From contig NZ_JAJDOO010000003.1 of NCBI RefSeq assembly GCF_020595055.1, forward strand, positions 1 to 64,000: a DNA stretch of 64,000 bases, given 5' to 3'. The notes under the pieces were generated by a model. It ran no database searches. It had not been told where the DNA came from and saw only the letters and a list, made by a program, of their open reading frames with translations. Source of the stretch: Desulfosporosinus shakirovi. GTDB lineage: Bacteria; Bacillota; Desulfitobacteriia; Desulfitobacteriales; Desulfitobacteriaceae. Shown piece after piece: positions 25,251 to 35,485 of the stretch; position 1 is the first letter of the stretch; each line of letters begins with the position of its first letter. Position numbers and translations under genes: made by a program.

Positions 25251-26903
25251 TTATCCAAAAACAGCCGGATAATAAGTGACCCAACCTCCGCACAAATTCC
25301 TGACATTAGCAAATCCATGTTGAGTTAAAATTCGATAAGCAACATAGCCTCGCAGCCCAATCTCGCAGTAAACGACGATTTCCTTATCTTTGGGAAGCTC
25401 CGATAATTTGCTGCGCAGGTCATTGACCGGGATATGCAGCGAACCGGGGATAAATTTAGCTCTCCGTTCTTCTTCATCCCGTACATCGATGATACATATA
25501 TCTTTTGCTTTAAGTTTACTAAGTTCCTGCCAATGGATCATTTGAACATCACCATTAATGATGTTTTCCGCCACATAGCCGGCCATGTTCACAGGATCTT
25601 TAGCCGATGAAAAGGGCGGGGCGTAGGCCAGTTCTAGTTCCTGCAAATCATAGATAGTCCCTTGGTTACGGATTACCCCGGCGATGTCATCGATCCGTTT
25701 ATCGACACCCTGAGCTCCGACAGCTTGGGCACCCAAGACTCGGCCATCATTTTTGTCAAAGACAAGTTTTATGGATAATCTTGTGGCTCCAGGATAATAC
25801 CCGGCGTGGGAATTAGAGTGAGTAAACAACACTTCATGAGGAATTCCTAGTTTCTTAAGCATTTTTTCATTCGCCCCGGTGGAGGCCGCAGCCAAATCAA
25901 AAACCTTGGCAATAGCAGTGCCTTGAGTTCCTTCATATTTCTTGTCCCGCCCGGCGATAATGTCAGCTACAATCCGGCCTTGTTTATTAGCAGGCCCGGC
26001 AAGGGGCAGAAGCACAGCTTGTCCTGTTACTAAGTGTTTTACCTCAATGACATCGCCAACAGCGTAAATATTAGGGTCTGAGGTCCGGAGTCGTTCATTA
26101 ACTTTGATGCCGCCTAACTCTCCGATGGTCAGCCCGGCTTCCTTCGCTAATTTAATTTCCGGTTTGACACCAATAGCCAGGATGGTTAAATCAGCTTGTA
26201 CTTCCTGGCCGCTTTGGAGTGTAATAAAAGCTCCATTTTCTTTTTTAGCAAAGGATTTCACCCCATCTTCCAAAATGAGGTTGATTCCTTTATTGAAAAT
26301 GTGCTCATGAAGAATTGCAGCCATTTCATAATCCAAAGGAGCCATGACCTGATTGCTCATTTCGATAATCGTTGTATCTACTCCTCTGGCATGGAGATTT
26401 TCGGCCATTTCCAGGCCGATAAAGCCCCCTCCGACGACTGCTGCTGTTTGAGGTTTTTGCTCATCGATAAATTTCTTAATCTGATCAATATCTGTAACAT
26501 TACGCACTACAAGAGCATCGATGTCATTGATCCCGGGAATCGGCGGACGAAGCGGAGCTGCCCCGGGAGAAAGAATCAATTGATCATAGGATTCCCGATA
26601 GACCTTGCCACTCTGTTCCTGGACTTCGACGGCTTTTTCCTCAGGAAAAATACGGGTAACCTCACTAAAGATTCTTACATCAATACGAAATCGATTTCTC
26701 ATAGCTTCAGGCTTTGAGACCAAAAGGGCTTCCCGCTCATTAATAACTCCACTAACATAATAGGGTAAGCCGCAGTTAGCGTATGAAATATGTTCTCCCC
26801 GCTCAAAGATAATGATTTCCGCCTCTTCATCCAAACGGCGCAAGCGTGCTGCAGCACTGGCTCCCCCAGCGACTCCCCCAACAATGAGTACCTTTTTGCT
26901 CAT
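25251..26903 (-). CDS. CoA-disulfide reductase / NADH:polysulfide reductase with rhodanese domain
   Basis: It has 550 residues. The N-terminal FAD domain has VLIVGGVAGGASAAAR and the redox-active cysteine in YANCGLPYYVSG (Cys44). The NAD domain has TAAVVGGGFIGLEMAENL, followed by a dimerisation domain. The C-terminal rhodanese domain (about 455-550) has its active-site cysteine in VVYCEIGLRGY (Cys513). This fusion reduces CoA disulfide, CoA persulfide or polysulfide in sulfur-metabolising anaerobes. The start is ATG 26903 behind GGAGAAG. Relics of this gene lie at 9605-9662 and 34609-34641. Confidence 0.93.
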   Translation of the reverse strand: MSKKVLIVGGVAGGASAAARLRRLDEEAEIIIFERGEHISYANCGLPYYVSGVINEREALLVSKPEAMRNRFRIDVRIFSEVTRIFPEEKAVEVQEQSGKVYRESYDQLILSPGAAPLRPPIPGINDIDALVVRNVTDIDQIKKFIDEQKPQTAAVVGGGFIGLEMAENLHARGVDTTIIEMSNQVMAPLDYEMAAILHEHIFNKGINLILEDGVKSFAKKENGAFITLQSGQEVQADLTILAIGVKPEIKLAKEAGLTIGELGGIKVNERLRTSDPNIYAVGDVIEVKHLVTGQAVLLPLAGPANKQGRIVADIIAGRDKKYEGTQGTAIAKVFDLAAASTGANEKMLKKLGIPHEVLFTHSNSHAGYYPGATRLSIKLVFDKNDGRVLGAQAVGAQGVDKRIDDIAGVIRNQGTIYDLQELELAYAPPFSSAKDPVNMAGYVAENIINGDVQMIHWQELSKLKAKDICIIDVRDEEERRAKFIPGSLHIPVNDLRSKLSELPKDKEIVVYCEIGLRGYVAYRILTQHGFANVRNLCGGWVTYYPAVFG

Positions 26904-27640
26904 CACAACTTCTCCTTTAGCAAATAGAATTATCCTTTTGTTTACAAGTTTATGAAAATTGTAACATGATTAATTGGCATTCACAACAACTTTACGGACT
27001 CTGCTCCTCACAGCAACGCACTCCATTCAAATCCGCTGGTCATGGCTGCTCAGAGATGTTCGATGATCGGATATAAACGGTGCCTGAGGTATGAACTAAC
27101 TCTCTACCCGGGTTGTTAGGATAAACTCACTTGAGATCCACTGGCACCAGTAGTCCATAGGGTGTATTGTTCCGTTAAGTGCTTACCTCTATTACGTATT
27201 TTGTCAACTTATCTATTGACTCTCAGGCAATTAACACCGTTAATCTATAGACAGTCCCCTTTGGCGGAAAAGCGAATTGGGGACAAAAAATCACCCCACA
27301 CTTCCATAGTGTAGGGGATAGCTTTTTCTGATTCGGCAGGCATCGGTGCTCCTAGGAATCCTCCGGAGGGAAGGACGTCAGAGCGGCTGGACAATTTGGC
27401 AGAGCTCAACCAATCCCTTTATGAATACGAGACCACGGAGAGGAAAACGGAGAAATTAATAACCTTTACAGGCAGTTGAGCAAAATTTCTATGCGTCATG
27501 TATCTATCCAATATGGTGGCACTTGCAAAGTTGAATTCCAGATGAATGCCATTTTTTCGGTCCCCCACCAATTATGATCAAATTTGCCATGCCTTTCACT
27601 TCCCCTTCCTAAATCGCCAGAATTGTTCCCCACACAATTC
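26904..27640. other. Long intergenic region with repeats and a hairpin
   Basis: Bases 26948-26986 recur at 9624-9662. CTCTGCTCCTCACAGCAACG (26999 on) resembles 37106-37127 at 18 of 22 bases. A terminator-like stem ATCACCCCACAC/GTGTAGGGGAT lies at about 27290-27320. A plus-strand frame near 27365-27480 (DNLAELNQSLYEYETTERK) looks protein-like but lacks a start. No complete gene is supported. Confidence 0.45.
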
Positions 27641-27964
27641 CTACTCGAGGATGTCGGCAATCCTTTCTTCGACTTGGTCCTCCTCAACTTTACCGGCTTG
27701 TTTACCGTGGTACTCACCGTCCTTAAAGTAGAGTAATTGGGGAACCCCTTTTAAGGAGAACCTTTGAAATAAGGCCTTATCTTCTTCTACGTCAACATAA
27801 TAGAACCCAAACTTGTTTTCGTATTGCGGTTGTAATTCTTCTAAGACCGGTACAACTTCTTTACAGACATGGCAGTCTTTTCTGGAAAATATGACGACAC
27901 ATGGTTCTCCCTTATCATAGATAACTTCCTCAAAACCTGCAGCACTTAATTGTTTTAATGACAT
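27641..27964 (-). CDS. Thioredoxin-family protein
   Basis: It has 107 residues with a thioredoxin fold: VVIFSRKDCHVCKEVVPVLEEL with active-site CHVC (Cys31, Cys34), then FYYVDVEEDKALFQRFSLKGVPQLLYF with the cis-proline. The CHVC motif differs from the classical CGPC, so the redox potential probably differs. It may serve the sulfur enzymes nearby; this is inference. The start is ATG 27964 after AAGGAG; the longer frame to 28000 lacks a good site. Confidence 0.9.
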   Translation of the reverse strand: MSLKQLSAAGFEEVIYDKGEPCVVIFSRKDCHVCKEVVPVLEELQPQYENKFGFYYVDVEEDKALFQRFSLKGVPQLLYFKDGEYHGKQAGKVEEDQVEERIADILE

Positions 27965-28202
27965 AGTCTCCAACTCCTTCATAAGAAACATTGAAAGCAA
28001 CTGAGAAGTAGGTGTCCTCTTTTGTTACTTCTCAGTCGCTAATTTAGTTTGTCATGTAGCTCACTTATACTAATTCTCAAACCGCACTCTTAACCACGGT
28101 TTTGAACTGAGGGCAGAGGACGATCCTAATTGTCGGAATCGTTTCCCATTGTAGGGGACAGACCCCCACATAACTCCTATAACTCCTACTACTCCCCTAA
28201 CT

Positions 28203-30092
28203 CTACGCGGAGATCGTCACGCCGGTTTCGTAAAGTTTTCCTTCGGCAACCAACTTGACTTGATATTTTCCGGATAGCCCGGTTTTGTTGATGAAAACGT
28301 CGACATCGCGAGGATCAGCCTTCTGAAAGGTACCTACACACATAGCTTGGAAATTCTGGGCGACGGTATTGATGGGATAACGTTTTACCTCGCCGACCTC
28401 GTCTACCAAGAGCAATTGGGCCATTTCACCGGTTTCAAAAATACCGTTAAAGGTCATACGGTCCTCTTCCTCGATGATGGCTGCTTCGTAATGATCCGGT
28501 ACCAATTGACCGGTTTCTTGAGCTTTGATCTTCATCTTCGTAGTTTGAGTCTCAATTAAATTGCCGAGGATTTGTCCGGCGCCTAATTCAGCCGTCTCAT
28601 TGGCATAGTAAAGGGGCAGCTTTTCTGCACGATAACAATTAGCAGGCACCTGTAATTCATACATTAAGACATCATCTTTAAGTTCACAGGTAATAGAGTT
28701 GAAGGTAATGCTATCCTTAAATTCCGGCTGCATTACTTTCATCACAGCCATTCCCTCGCAGGGTTCACCATTCTCATAGCCAATTCCCCCGGAATGAACC
28801 ATGTAATGCCCTTCGTTATAATACTCAACGTTGCAAATATAAGGGGAGAAGAATTCAGCGCCGCGCTCTTTACCGTATTGCCAAATTTGTTCAACGGTCA
28901 TCTTCTCGGTATCAATGCGGTAGCGGACTCCGCGGGAAAAGTTTTTGCTGTTAGCCAGGTAGTTTTCTTTATTCTTTGATCTAAAATGACCATTGTCAAA
29001 GAGCATAACATCCCCATCTGGGGAAATAACACTGGCATGCTGTTCATACTGCCAGTCAAACTCTCCATCTCCAACGGGAGTAAAGAAATAGTTATCCACC
29101 ATTTCCTGGGGCCACCCCTCAGGATCACCAAGAATCCAGTTCAACTTTCCGGTTTCGAAATCAAGGTTAATCACAGCGTCCTGATGACGGCCGGAGAAGG
29201 TCAGGCTGTTGGTTTTCTTATCATACCAAACGGCATTGTTGTGGAACCAATCGTGCTCGTCTTGACTACCCGAACCCGCTACATCCTGAGGCAGAACAGT
29301 TTTATAATCCCAAGACTTTAATATTTCACCCGTGTTAGGATCTAACAGCAAGCACGTGTCTTCCACTGTCCCGGAATAGAAATCAAAGGACAGCACCAGG
29401 ATATTGCCATCTTCCATGACGAATTGGTCGTGGTGATAACCGCTGGGTGTGCGGTATTCTTTAAAGATCTTACCGCTAAAGACCATTTCATAAAGTCCTG
29501 TTGTAAAATAAGGCATTTTAACCAAGCGCTCAGTTCCAATTAAAATATGTCCATTAGGCATACGCTTCATATCAAACGCAAAATTCTCATTGCAATACCA
29601 GCGAACATCCCCGGCATAGTCATAGCCAACAGGCATAGATCGCATAGCTGCCGTCAGGAACATCATATTATGTCCCATATACTCAGGCGTGGTCTTGATC
29701 GAGGTTGCCAAGGGTACATCGGGGTGGATAGAAGCCGTTTGGATGCGAATCGTGTTTTTCTGACCATTGGCCATGACAATTTCAACAGTATTTTCATAAT
29801 CAGCATAAAGACCGTAAACAGGCAGAATATGCTTCATGCCGGCCGGAAAGGTGTGTCGGATATCCCCAGGATGCTCTTTCCCTTTAACAATGATGGTTGC
29901 TTCTGTCATGACCGGAGTTTCGAATAAAACCATAGCCGCCAAAGGGCAAACCCCATAAGGATTTAATTTAACCAGAGGATTATCAATGGTATAGGTGCCA
30001 GTTTCGAATTCTCCTAGCATTGCTTGCTCTAAATCATGTTGCTTTGTGATAATATGGGCAATCTGTTCATGTTTAATTTGATTTGTCATCAT
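28203..30092 (-). CDS. Aryl-sulfate sulfotransferase (ASST family)
   Basis: It has 629 residues. It matches the bacterial PAPS-independent arylsulfotransferase family, a six-bladed propeller. Key runs are EHDWFHNNAVWYDKKTNSL, FSGRHQDAVINLDFETGKL, YEQHASVISPDGDVMLFDNG and PYICNVEYYNEGHYMV, containing the conserved histidines and arginine of the transfer site. It moves sulfate between phenolic molecules. No signal peptide is present (it begins MMTNQIKHEQIAHI), so it should be cytoplasmic, unlike the exported enterobacterial enzyme. That fits the anion carrier encoded 294 bases upstream on the same strand. Confidence 0.9.
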   Translation of the reverse strand: MMTNQIKHEQIAHIITKQHDLEQAMLGEFETGTYTIDNPLVKLNPYGVCPLAAMVLFETPVMTEATIIVKGKEHPGDIRHTFPAGMKHILPVYGLYADYENTVEIVMANGQKNTIRIQTASIHPDVPLATSIKTTPEYMGHNMMFLTAAMRSMPVGYDYAGDVRWYCNENFAFDMKRMPNGHILIGTERLVKMPYFTTGLYEMVFSGKIFKEYRTPSGYHHDQFVMEDGNILVLSFDFYSGTVEDTCLLLDPNTGEILKSWDYKTVLPQDVAGSGSQDEHDWFHNNAVWYDKKTNSLTFSGRHQDAVINLDFETGKLNWILGDPEGWPQEMVDNYFFTPVGDGEFDWQYEQHASVISPDGDVMLFDNGHFRSKNKENYLANSKNFSRGVRYRIDTEKMTVEQIWQYGKERGAEFFSPYICNVEYYNEGHYMVHSGGIGYENGEPCEGMAVMKVMQPEFKDSITFNSITCELKDDVLMYELQVPANCYRAEKLPLYYANETAELGAGQILGNLIETQTTKMKIKAQETGQLVPDHYEAAIIEEEDRMTFNGIFETGEMAQLLLVDEVGEVKRYPINTVAQNFQAMCVGTFQKADPRDVDVFINKTGLSGKYQVKLVAEGKLYETGVTISA

Positions 30093-30386
30093 GAGTTAAC
30101 CCCTTTCAAACATAAGTTAATACGCGGTTATACTTCCGCTTGATGTGCGGGAGTATAACAATTAGATTACCAAAGTCTAGGAAGGTCACAAAGTTTAGGA
30201 GGATTACAAGTTCCATAAGGATTAACCTATAAAAAACAGTGTACTTCTATTAGCTATTGTAATAGTAGCCCAAAACCACTCTCAGTGCGTAATATAGGTT
30301 TTGTAATAATTGATATGTGCAAAATACTATCTCCTTACAAGAAGAAATGGGGAAATAGCGGGTGTTGAATGCTTTGCAAGATCCTT

Positions 30387-31895
30387 TTAATAGAAGAAAC
30401 CCATGAAGAAGTAGTTCACCGCTACAGCGATAACCGTGACCACAAGCACTGTAATCCCACCATATTGATAAATATCCTTCGCCCGAATCCATTGAGTATT
30501 TGGGAATAAGAGGACGGAGGCTGCAGAGGCGGCTGGGGTTAAAATCGCAATGGTACTAACCACCATAATTAAATAAGAAATTTGTTCCGGATGGATGCCA
30601 ATAGTCGCAGACATACTGATTGCTACCGGTAAGAAGATGGCAACGATCACCATATTAATCATGAAGTTGGTCAGCACAAGGGTGATTGCCGTGATTGCAA
30701 TAACAAACATAACTGGGGATAAGCTGGTGAGCAGCGGTGCCATGTTTTGTTGAAGGAAGGCATTGATCCCGGTGGAAGGGCTCATTAAGCAACCACCGAT
30801 GGCCAATATTACCAAAACCATCACCATCATATTCCAAGGTATCGCATTACGAGCGAAGGCGGCAAAGTCGAAGATGTTCTTGCCATCGACTTTGATTAAC
30901 GAAAGAACGACAAAGACGAATACCATAACCCCAACAATACCCATGTTATTAAGCATATACCAAAGGGGAGTACCTTTTGGTAATAGGCTTGGTAAAAGCA
31001 AGAGGACGATAAAGCATCCTAAAGCGGCTAAAGCAATTTTTTTCACTTTAGTTAATTGGAGATCCTTAGGGTCAATCATTTCACCCGTTAATTCTTTGAG
31101 GGGTGTGATATCTAATTTGAAGACAAACTTACAGAGGACAAGATAAGCAATTATGGAAAGGATACCTACGGGGATGGTGTATATAATATAACGAATCATG
31201 TTACCTGGTTCACCCATCAAGTTAGCATAAATCCCTAAGTTGACAATAGCATTATTACCCCAAGGCATTGCCGAAAGGCTCAAGGCCCCCATCATGGCAA
31301 CCCCGAAGATCATTAGGGTTGGAAATTTGTCAAAAGGTTTTTGCTTGATAGTTTTAGTAATGGTGTAAACGATTTCCCATACTAAGAAAATACCGATAAA
31401 GGTGTTGACTAAGCTGCAAATGACATATGCAGTCACTAAGATCATAAAAATCAAACGCCAAGGATGCCCCTGTATAAACTTACGGCTCATGAGCCAAGAA
31501 GCTAAGAATTGACTAACCCCCGCTTCCTCTAAGAACTTAATAAGAGCAAATATAAGGATCATGAAATAAAAGGCATCGCTGCCCCAGCCCATGGCGATGA
31601 ATTGCTTCATATTGACAACACCCGACAGTGGAAACATTAAACAAGCCAAGAAGCTAGGCCAAACGTGCTTGGTTACCGTCCAGCCATAAACAGTTGCCAG
31701 AAAGACCAAAAACACTTTCATTCCGATGGGTGTAATAGGGGCCGGAGCCGGCAAAATCCAGCCTAAGCCAGCAATCACAAAAAATCCAAACACTTTCAAT
31801 AATTCTTTATCCATGCCTGGTTGTGCATCGAAACTCTTCAGTTGATGATTTATCAGTTGCCGGTTGCGTGGTTGCTCTTCTGATTTAACTGTCAT
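30387..31895 (-). CDS. SLC13/DASS-type anion:cation symporter
   Basis: It has 502 residues with about 12-13 membrane helices of the divalent anion/Na symporter (ArsB/NhaD superfamily) type. Two repeat halves are visible, one around ALSLSAMPWGNNAIVNLG and one around VVSTIAILTPAASAASVLLF, the usual substrate-binding hairpin positions. It probably imports an organic or sulfated anion. Adjacency to the sulfotransferase suggests aryl sulfates, but this is inference. It is followed by the sulfotransferase and preceded by two LysR genes. Confidence 0.88.
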   Translation of the reverse strand: MTVKSEEQPRNRQLINHQLKSFDAQPGMDKELLKVFGFFVIAGLGWILPAPAPITPIGMKVFLVFLATVYGWTVTKHVWPSFLACLMFPLSGVVNMKQFIAMGWGSDAFYFMILIFALIKFLEEAGVSQFLASWLMSRKFIQGHPWRLIFMILVTAYVICSLVNTFIGIFLVWEIVYTITKTIKQKPFDKFPTLMIFGVAMMGALSLSAMPWGNNAIVNLGIYANLMGEPGNMIRYIIYTIPVGILSIIAYLVLCKFVFKLDITPLKELTGEMIDPKDLQLTKVKKIALAALGCFIVLLLLPSLLPKGTPLWYMLNNMGIVGVMVFVFVVLSLIKVDGKNIFDFAAFARNAIPWNMMVMVLVILAIGGCLMSPSTGINAFLQQNMAPLLTSLSPVMFVIAITAITLVLTNFMINMVIVAIFLPVAISMSATIGIHPEQISYLIMVVSTIAILTPAASAASVLLFPNTQWIRAKDIYQYGGITVLVVTVIAVAVNYFFMGFFY

Positions 31896-32210
31896 TGTCT
31901 AAACCCTCCTCCAATCATTTTTCCGCAAGGGATCTAAGTCCTCATCAACAACCCTTCATATAATGAGCCTAGGGATTAGCTGCGCCCCAATCAGTGATTG
32001 TGCAAGATTTCGCATGATTTGGTATAGTCTAATCCGAATAAAACGATTACCTTTTTCTATTGTAGATTAGAAAAATTGATCTGCATAATATAGATTTTCT
32101 CATAAGTATTATGTCGAAAAAAATATACTCACTGGTTTTTTACCCCAGTGAGTATATTAAAAATACTTTAGCTATTTTAGTTTAGTTAAGTCTTGAGCTC
32201 TTCCGAATTA
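31896..32210. other. Regulatory gap upstream of the SLC13 gene
   Basis: It contains an inverted repeat CATAATA-N16-TATTATG at 32084-32113, about 190 bases upstream of the carrier start, which could be a LysR-type site. It also holds the LysR terminator. No gene is seen. Confidence 0.4.
32122..32158 (-). terminator. Terminator of the LysR pair
   Basis: AATATACTCACTGG and CCAGTGAGTATATT are perfect 14-base arms. On the minus strand the stem is followed by TTTTTTT. It lies 53 bases after the LysR stop. Confidence 0.85.
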
Positions 32211-33128
32211 TCATAACTTATCCGTAATCAACTCATTTACAATCGTCAGCAATTCCCTTTCGATAAACGACAAGGACTCTTTGCTGGAATAAAGTATATA
32301 AACGTTCGAGGGCTCACTTAACTCCTTAATAGGAATAACCTTGATCATACCACTTTCTACATATATATCTTCATAAGCCAAGATTTCAGGAAAAATAGCA
32401 TAGCCGAAATCGTTACTGATTAGTTTCTTCAAAAGTTCAATATCTTCAACAATGACAGGTTTATGGAAGGACCGTTCTAAGTCTTTAGAATACTTGGAAT
32501 AGACTTCTTTATATGAAATCATCCTCATATTCCTTAGTTCGGACTTACTGACCCATTCCTTAGCAGCCAAGGGATTCTTACTGCTTATAAAAAGAGACAA
32601 TCTTAAACGCTCTCCACCTGGGATAAGCTCCCAGGCAATATCTTTTTCTTTGAGCTGTCTGATAAAATTGTATTCAAGATCTGCCCTGTAACTTATGATA
32701 CCAATGGAATATATGCCTTTGTCCATCAGATCTACAATTTCGTAAAACGACGCCTCATGAATATGAAGATTAACCTCCGGATAAAGGTCTCGGAATTGCC
32801 TAAGAAGCCCCGGCACAATAGCCTTGGCAAAGGAAGCCGGCAGAGCCATCTGGAGATTTCGAATCGAGACCTTTGTCCCCTCCATAATTCCGATCATCCT
32901 GTCACTTAAGATCAGTATATTTTCAGCCAGCCTTAAAATTTCCTTCCCTTGCTCCGTAACAATAACTCCTGTATTGCTACGCTCGAATAATTTAAGACCC
33001 AGTTCCTCTTCAAGATTATTGACGGATACACTTAAAGAAGGTTGGCTGATAAACAAGTCGCTGGCCGCTTTGGAAATTGATTGTTGCTCTTGAATTTTAA
33101 TAATTTGTTTTAACTGTTCTAGGCGCAT
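32211..33128 (-). CDS. LysR family transcriptional regulator
   Basis: It has 305 residues: an N-terminal LysR helix-turn-helix (QQSISKAASDLFISQPSLSVSVNNLEEELG) and a C-terminal inducer-binding domain. The ATG at 33128 follows GGAGCC and overlaps the end of the upstream LysR gene by 32 bases, so the two are co-translated. It probably controls the carrier/sulfotransferase genes downstream on the same strand. Confidence 0.92.
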   Translation of the reverse strand: MRLEQLKQIIKIQEQQSISKAASDLFISQPSLSVSVNNLEEELGLKLFERSNTGVIVTEQGKEILRLAENILILSDRMIGIMEGTKVSIRNLQMALPASFAKAIVPGLLRQFRDLYPEVNLHIHEASFYEIVDLMDKGIYSIGIISYRADLEYNFIRQLKEKDIAWELIPGGERLRLSLFISSKNPLAAKEWVSKSELRNMRMISYKEVYSKYSKDLERSFHKPVIVEDIELLKKLISNDFGYAIFPEILAYEDIYVESGMIKVIPIKELSEPSNVYILYSSKESLSFIERELLTIVNELITDKL

Positions 33129-34062
33129 TATAGGTTAGGCTCCTATGTATATTTTCTCGATTTGTCTCGATAATCATTTTAATCAGCTGCTTAGTTAACG
33201 GCGATAAGGGTTCAGTCCTGGAATATATTAGGTACATCGTCACTTTCATCTGATCCGTAACGTTTTCTATCCCTCGTACGTTAAGTAATCCTCGATCATA
33301 ATAAATATCATTAAATAAGAAAAACCGTGGAAAAATCGCAATACCTTCATTGGCAGCGATAACTGATTTTAAAACCTCACGATTATAAACGACAATGGAT
33401 TGATTCTTTGGTTTTATCCCAAACATTCTTAAAAAGCCTTCCGTTAAGCCGTAATAATCTATAAAGGTCATTTCTTCAAGATCCGCCAAGGTGACGACTT
33501 CTTTTTTTGCTAAATCATGCTGATTTCCAACGATTAAGCCAAAATAGTCCTTAATCACTTCTTGATAGGCAATATTGCGAGCATCAAGAAGCATCTTCAT
33601 AGTATCATCCTGCTCATCAGGCCAGCCCGTAACGCCCAATAAGCAAGTCTTGTTGGCTACTTTCTCAATCACTTCTTGAGCTAAATCTTCTGTAATCATT
33701 AAGTTAACATTCGGGTAGATCTTATAAAAACCTTCAATGAGTTGGGACGCAAAGGCATTAAAAACAGCAGGTCCAAGGGTCAAACTCAAATTCCCCGCCA
33801 GATCCGACTCTCTGCTTCCAATTGTTTTCATTTCTTCAATATTATTGATAATTTCACGAGCCATCGCCAGAACTTCTCTGCCCTGACAGGTCGGGACGAG
33901 ACCCGCTTTATTACGCCTAAAAATCTTATACCCCAATTCAGCTTCTAGATTCTTGATAGAATGACTAAGCTGCGGCTGGCCCATAAAGAAGGTTTTAGCC
34001 GCTTCAGATATTGATTTCTTATTGTAAATTTCAATAATATGCTGGAGCTGTTCTATGCGCAT
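33097..34062 (-). CDS. LysR family transcriptional regulator
   Basis: It has 321 residues. The helix-turn-helix reads KKSISEAAKTFFMGQPQLSHSIKNLEAELG, and the effector domain follows. It is clearly related to the neighbouring LysR (RIEQLQHIIEI against RLEQLKQIIKI), so the pair likely arose by duplication. The start is ATG 34062 behind GAGGTGGG; the TTG at 34074 is upstream of that site. Confidence 0.92.
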   Translation of the reverse strand: MRIEQLQHIIEIYNKKSISEAAKTFFMGQPQLSHSIKNLEAELGYKIFRRNKAGLVPTCQGREVLAMAREIINNIEEMKTIGSRESDLAGNLSLTLGPAVFNAFASQLIEGFYKIYPNVNLMITEDLAQEVIEKVANKTCLLGVTGWPDEQDDTMKMLLDARNIAYQEVIKDYFGLIVGNQHDLAKKEVVTLADLEEMTFIDYYGLTEGFLRMFGIKPKNQSIVVYNREVLKSVIAANEGIAIFPRFFLFNDIYYDRGLLNVRGIENVTDQMKVTMYLIYSRTEPLSPLTKQLIKMIIETNRENIHRSLTYNAPRTVKTNY

Positions 34063-34176
34063 GTCCCACCTCAATCATCACCTAAACACAATTTCCTGTA
34101 ATCCATAATAGCATTTAAAACTGATGATTGAAAGTTGAAAGACCCCACCCCTCTAATTAAGAAAGGCGGAGTCTTA

Positions 34177-34464
34177 TTATTTTACTCCAACAGCATGATC
34201 GATTTCATTCATCCAATCAGCGAATGCTGTACAAGGAGTCGGGGGAGCAAGCTTAGTTTTCCTAAAAAGGGCATTATAGATTGTTTCAATCAGCGAAAAG
34301 GAATGCATTTGTTGATAAGCGCAATCCAAAATAGCACTCATAGATGGATGATCCTCCTTGATCGCTGGTGGTTGATAATTCACGGAAATCTGTCCTGCGT
34401 CATTTGTTGTAACTCTGATCGAATCCTTGATACGTTGGATCTCCTCTTTTGAATACTCGTACAT
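34177..34464 (-). CDS. Hypothetical protein
   Basis: It has 95 residues and is soluble. It begins MYEYSKEEIQRIKDSIRVTT with a strong AAGGAGGAG site, so it is very likely expressed. The run NYQPPAIKEDHPSMSAILDCAY has one cysteine; no membrane helix or known domain is seen. A terminator-like repeat follows at about 34139-34175. The function is unknown. Confidence 0.65.
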   Translation of the reverse strand: MYEYSKEEIQRIKDSIRVTTNDAGQISVNYQPPAIKEDHPSMSAILDCAYQQMHSFSLIETIYNALFRKTKLAPPTPCTAFADWMNEIDHAVGVK

Positions 34465-34936
34465 ACTAACTCCTCCTTCATCCGTTGTATTCGCTGCTGT
34501 TTCTTTGTGTCTCTATCATAATGCCTGGAATACCAGAAGTGAAATTGGAACTTGATATAAGTTGTATTAGTTTTTCCTATTTGTAAAGAATTGTTTCCCA
34601 TTGCCTAGGGGAAGTTCCGCTAATTTGCTGCGCAGGTCATTACCCCTAACCTTATTGTAAATGGCATCATTATAGTAGAAAGCCAAGAATCCAAACGTTT
34701 TAGAAGAGCAGTTTACCACTTATGGGTAAGCTGCTCTTCTTTTTTTTGTTTATGTTTATACATTAACGCTCTTTTCTCAGCACAAAAGCCAGAGTCCCCC
34801 AGGTACGCTTTTGCTTCATCACCGATCCGGCAGCTCTCAACCGCTTTCCGGATATAAAAAAATATGTACCTGCAACATCAAATTTGCAGGTACATATTTA
34901 AATTTTCCAGGTCAATGATAAACCCTGCATTGTACA
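34465..34936. other. Intergenic region with relic and terminators
   Basis: Bases 34609-34641 match the rhodanese part of the CoA-disulfide reductase gene (25392-25424) at 31 of 33 positions. A plus-strand terminator-like hairpin AGAAGAGCAG/CTGCTCTTCT followed by TTTTTT lies at 34702-34748 with no gene in front of it. Nothing else is supported. Confidence 0.5.
34858..34901 (-). terminator. Terminator of the isochorismatase-family gene
   Basis: AAATATGTACCTGCAA and TTGCAGGTACATATTT are perfect 16-base arms. On the minus strand the stem runs into TTTTTTTATA, 36 bases after the stop. Confidence 0.88.
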
Positions 34937-35485
34937 CTATTTTATCAGTTTGGAGAGTTCCTTGAACAGAGGTGTACCTGATTGCTTCAGCAAATCAAAA
35001 ACGACTGTTTCTGTGTTGGTAACGACTGCTCCCATAGATGACATCAGGGATAACCCATTAAGGTAATTCCCCTTGGTTCTTGAACACACCGCATCACCCA
35101 CTACGAAAACCTGGTAACCATTGGCAAGTAAATCCCTGGCCGTTTGAAAAACACAAACATGGGTTTCCGTTCCTGTAATCATGATTTTCTTTCGTCCCAA
35201 CCCCTTCAGTGCCGAAGTTACCTCACTTGTACAACCTGAAAAGAACGTCTTTTCGTAGGCCAACGATCCCTCGAGTTGGCTGCTTAGCTCTGAAACAGTC
35301 TTCCCCAGGCCTTTGGGGTATTGTTCTGTGGCGAGGATAGGAATACCTAATTTCTTGGCAGCGGAAATTAATGTGTTGGTGTTTTGAATAACCTGTTCTC
35401 CGTATTTCATCACAGGAACTAATTTTTCTTGAATATCGATGACCAATAGGACGACTTCAGCCTCATTTAGAACATATTTGTTCAA
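34937..35485 (-). CDS. Isochorismatase-family cysteine hydrolase
   Basis: It has 182 residues. The catalytic triad of the family is visible: Asp in VVLLVIDIQEKLVP, Lys in LAYEKTFFSGC, and the nucleophilic Cys in MITGTETHVCVFQTARDLL. It is closest in style to YcaC-like hydrolases; the substrate is unknown. The start is TTG 35485, eight bases after GGAGAGGAG; an in-frame GTG at 35494 sits on the ribosome site itself. Monocistronic. Confidence 0.9.
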   Translation of the reverse strand: MNKYVLNEAEVVLLVIDIQEKLVPVMKYGEQVIQNTNTLISAAKKLGIPILATEQYPKGLGKTVSELSSQLEGSLAYEKTFFSGCTSEVTSALKGLGRKKIMITGTETHVCVFQTARDLLANGYQVFVVGDAVCSRTKGNYLNGLSLMSSMGAVVTNTETVVFDLLKQSGTPLFKELSKLIK

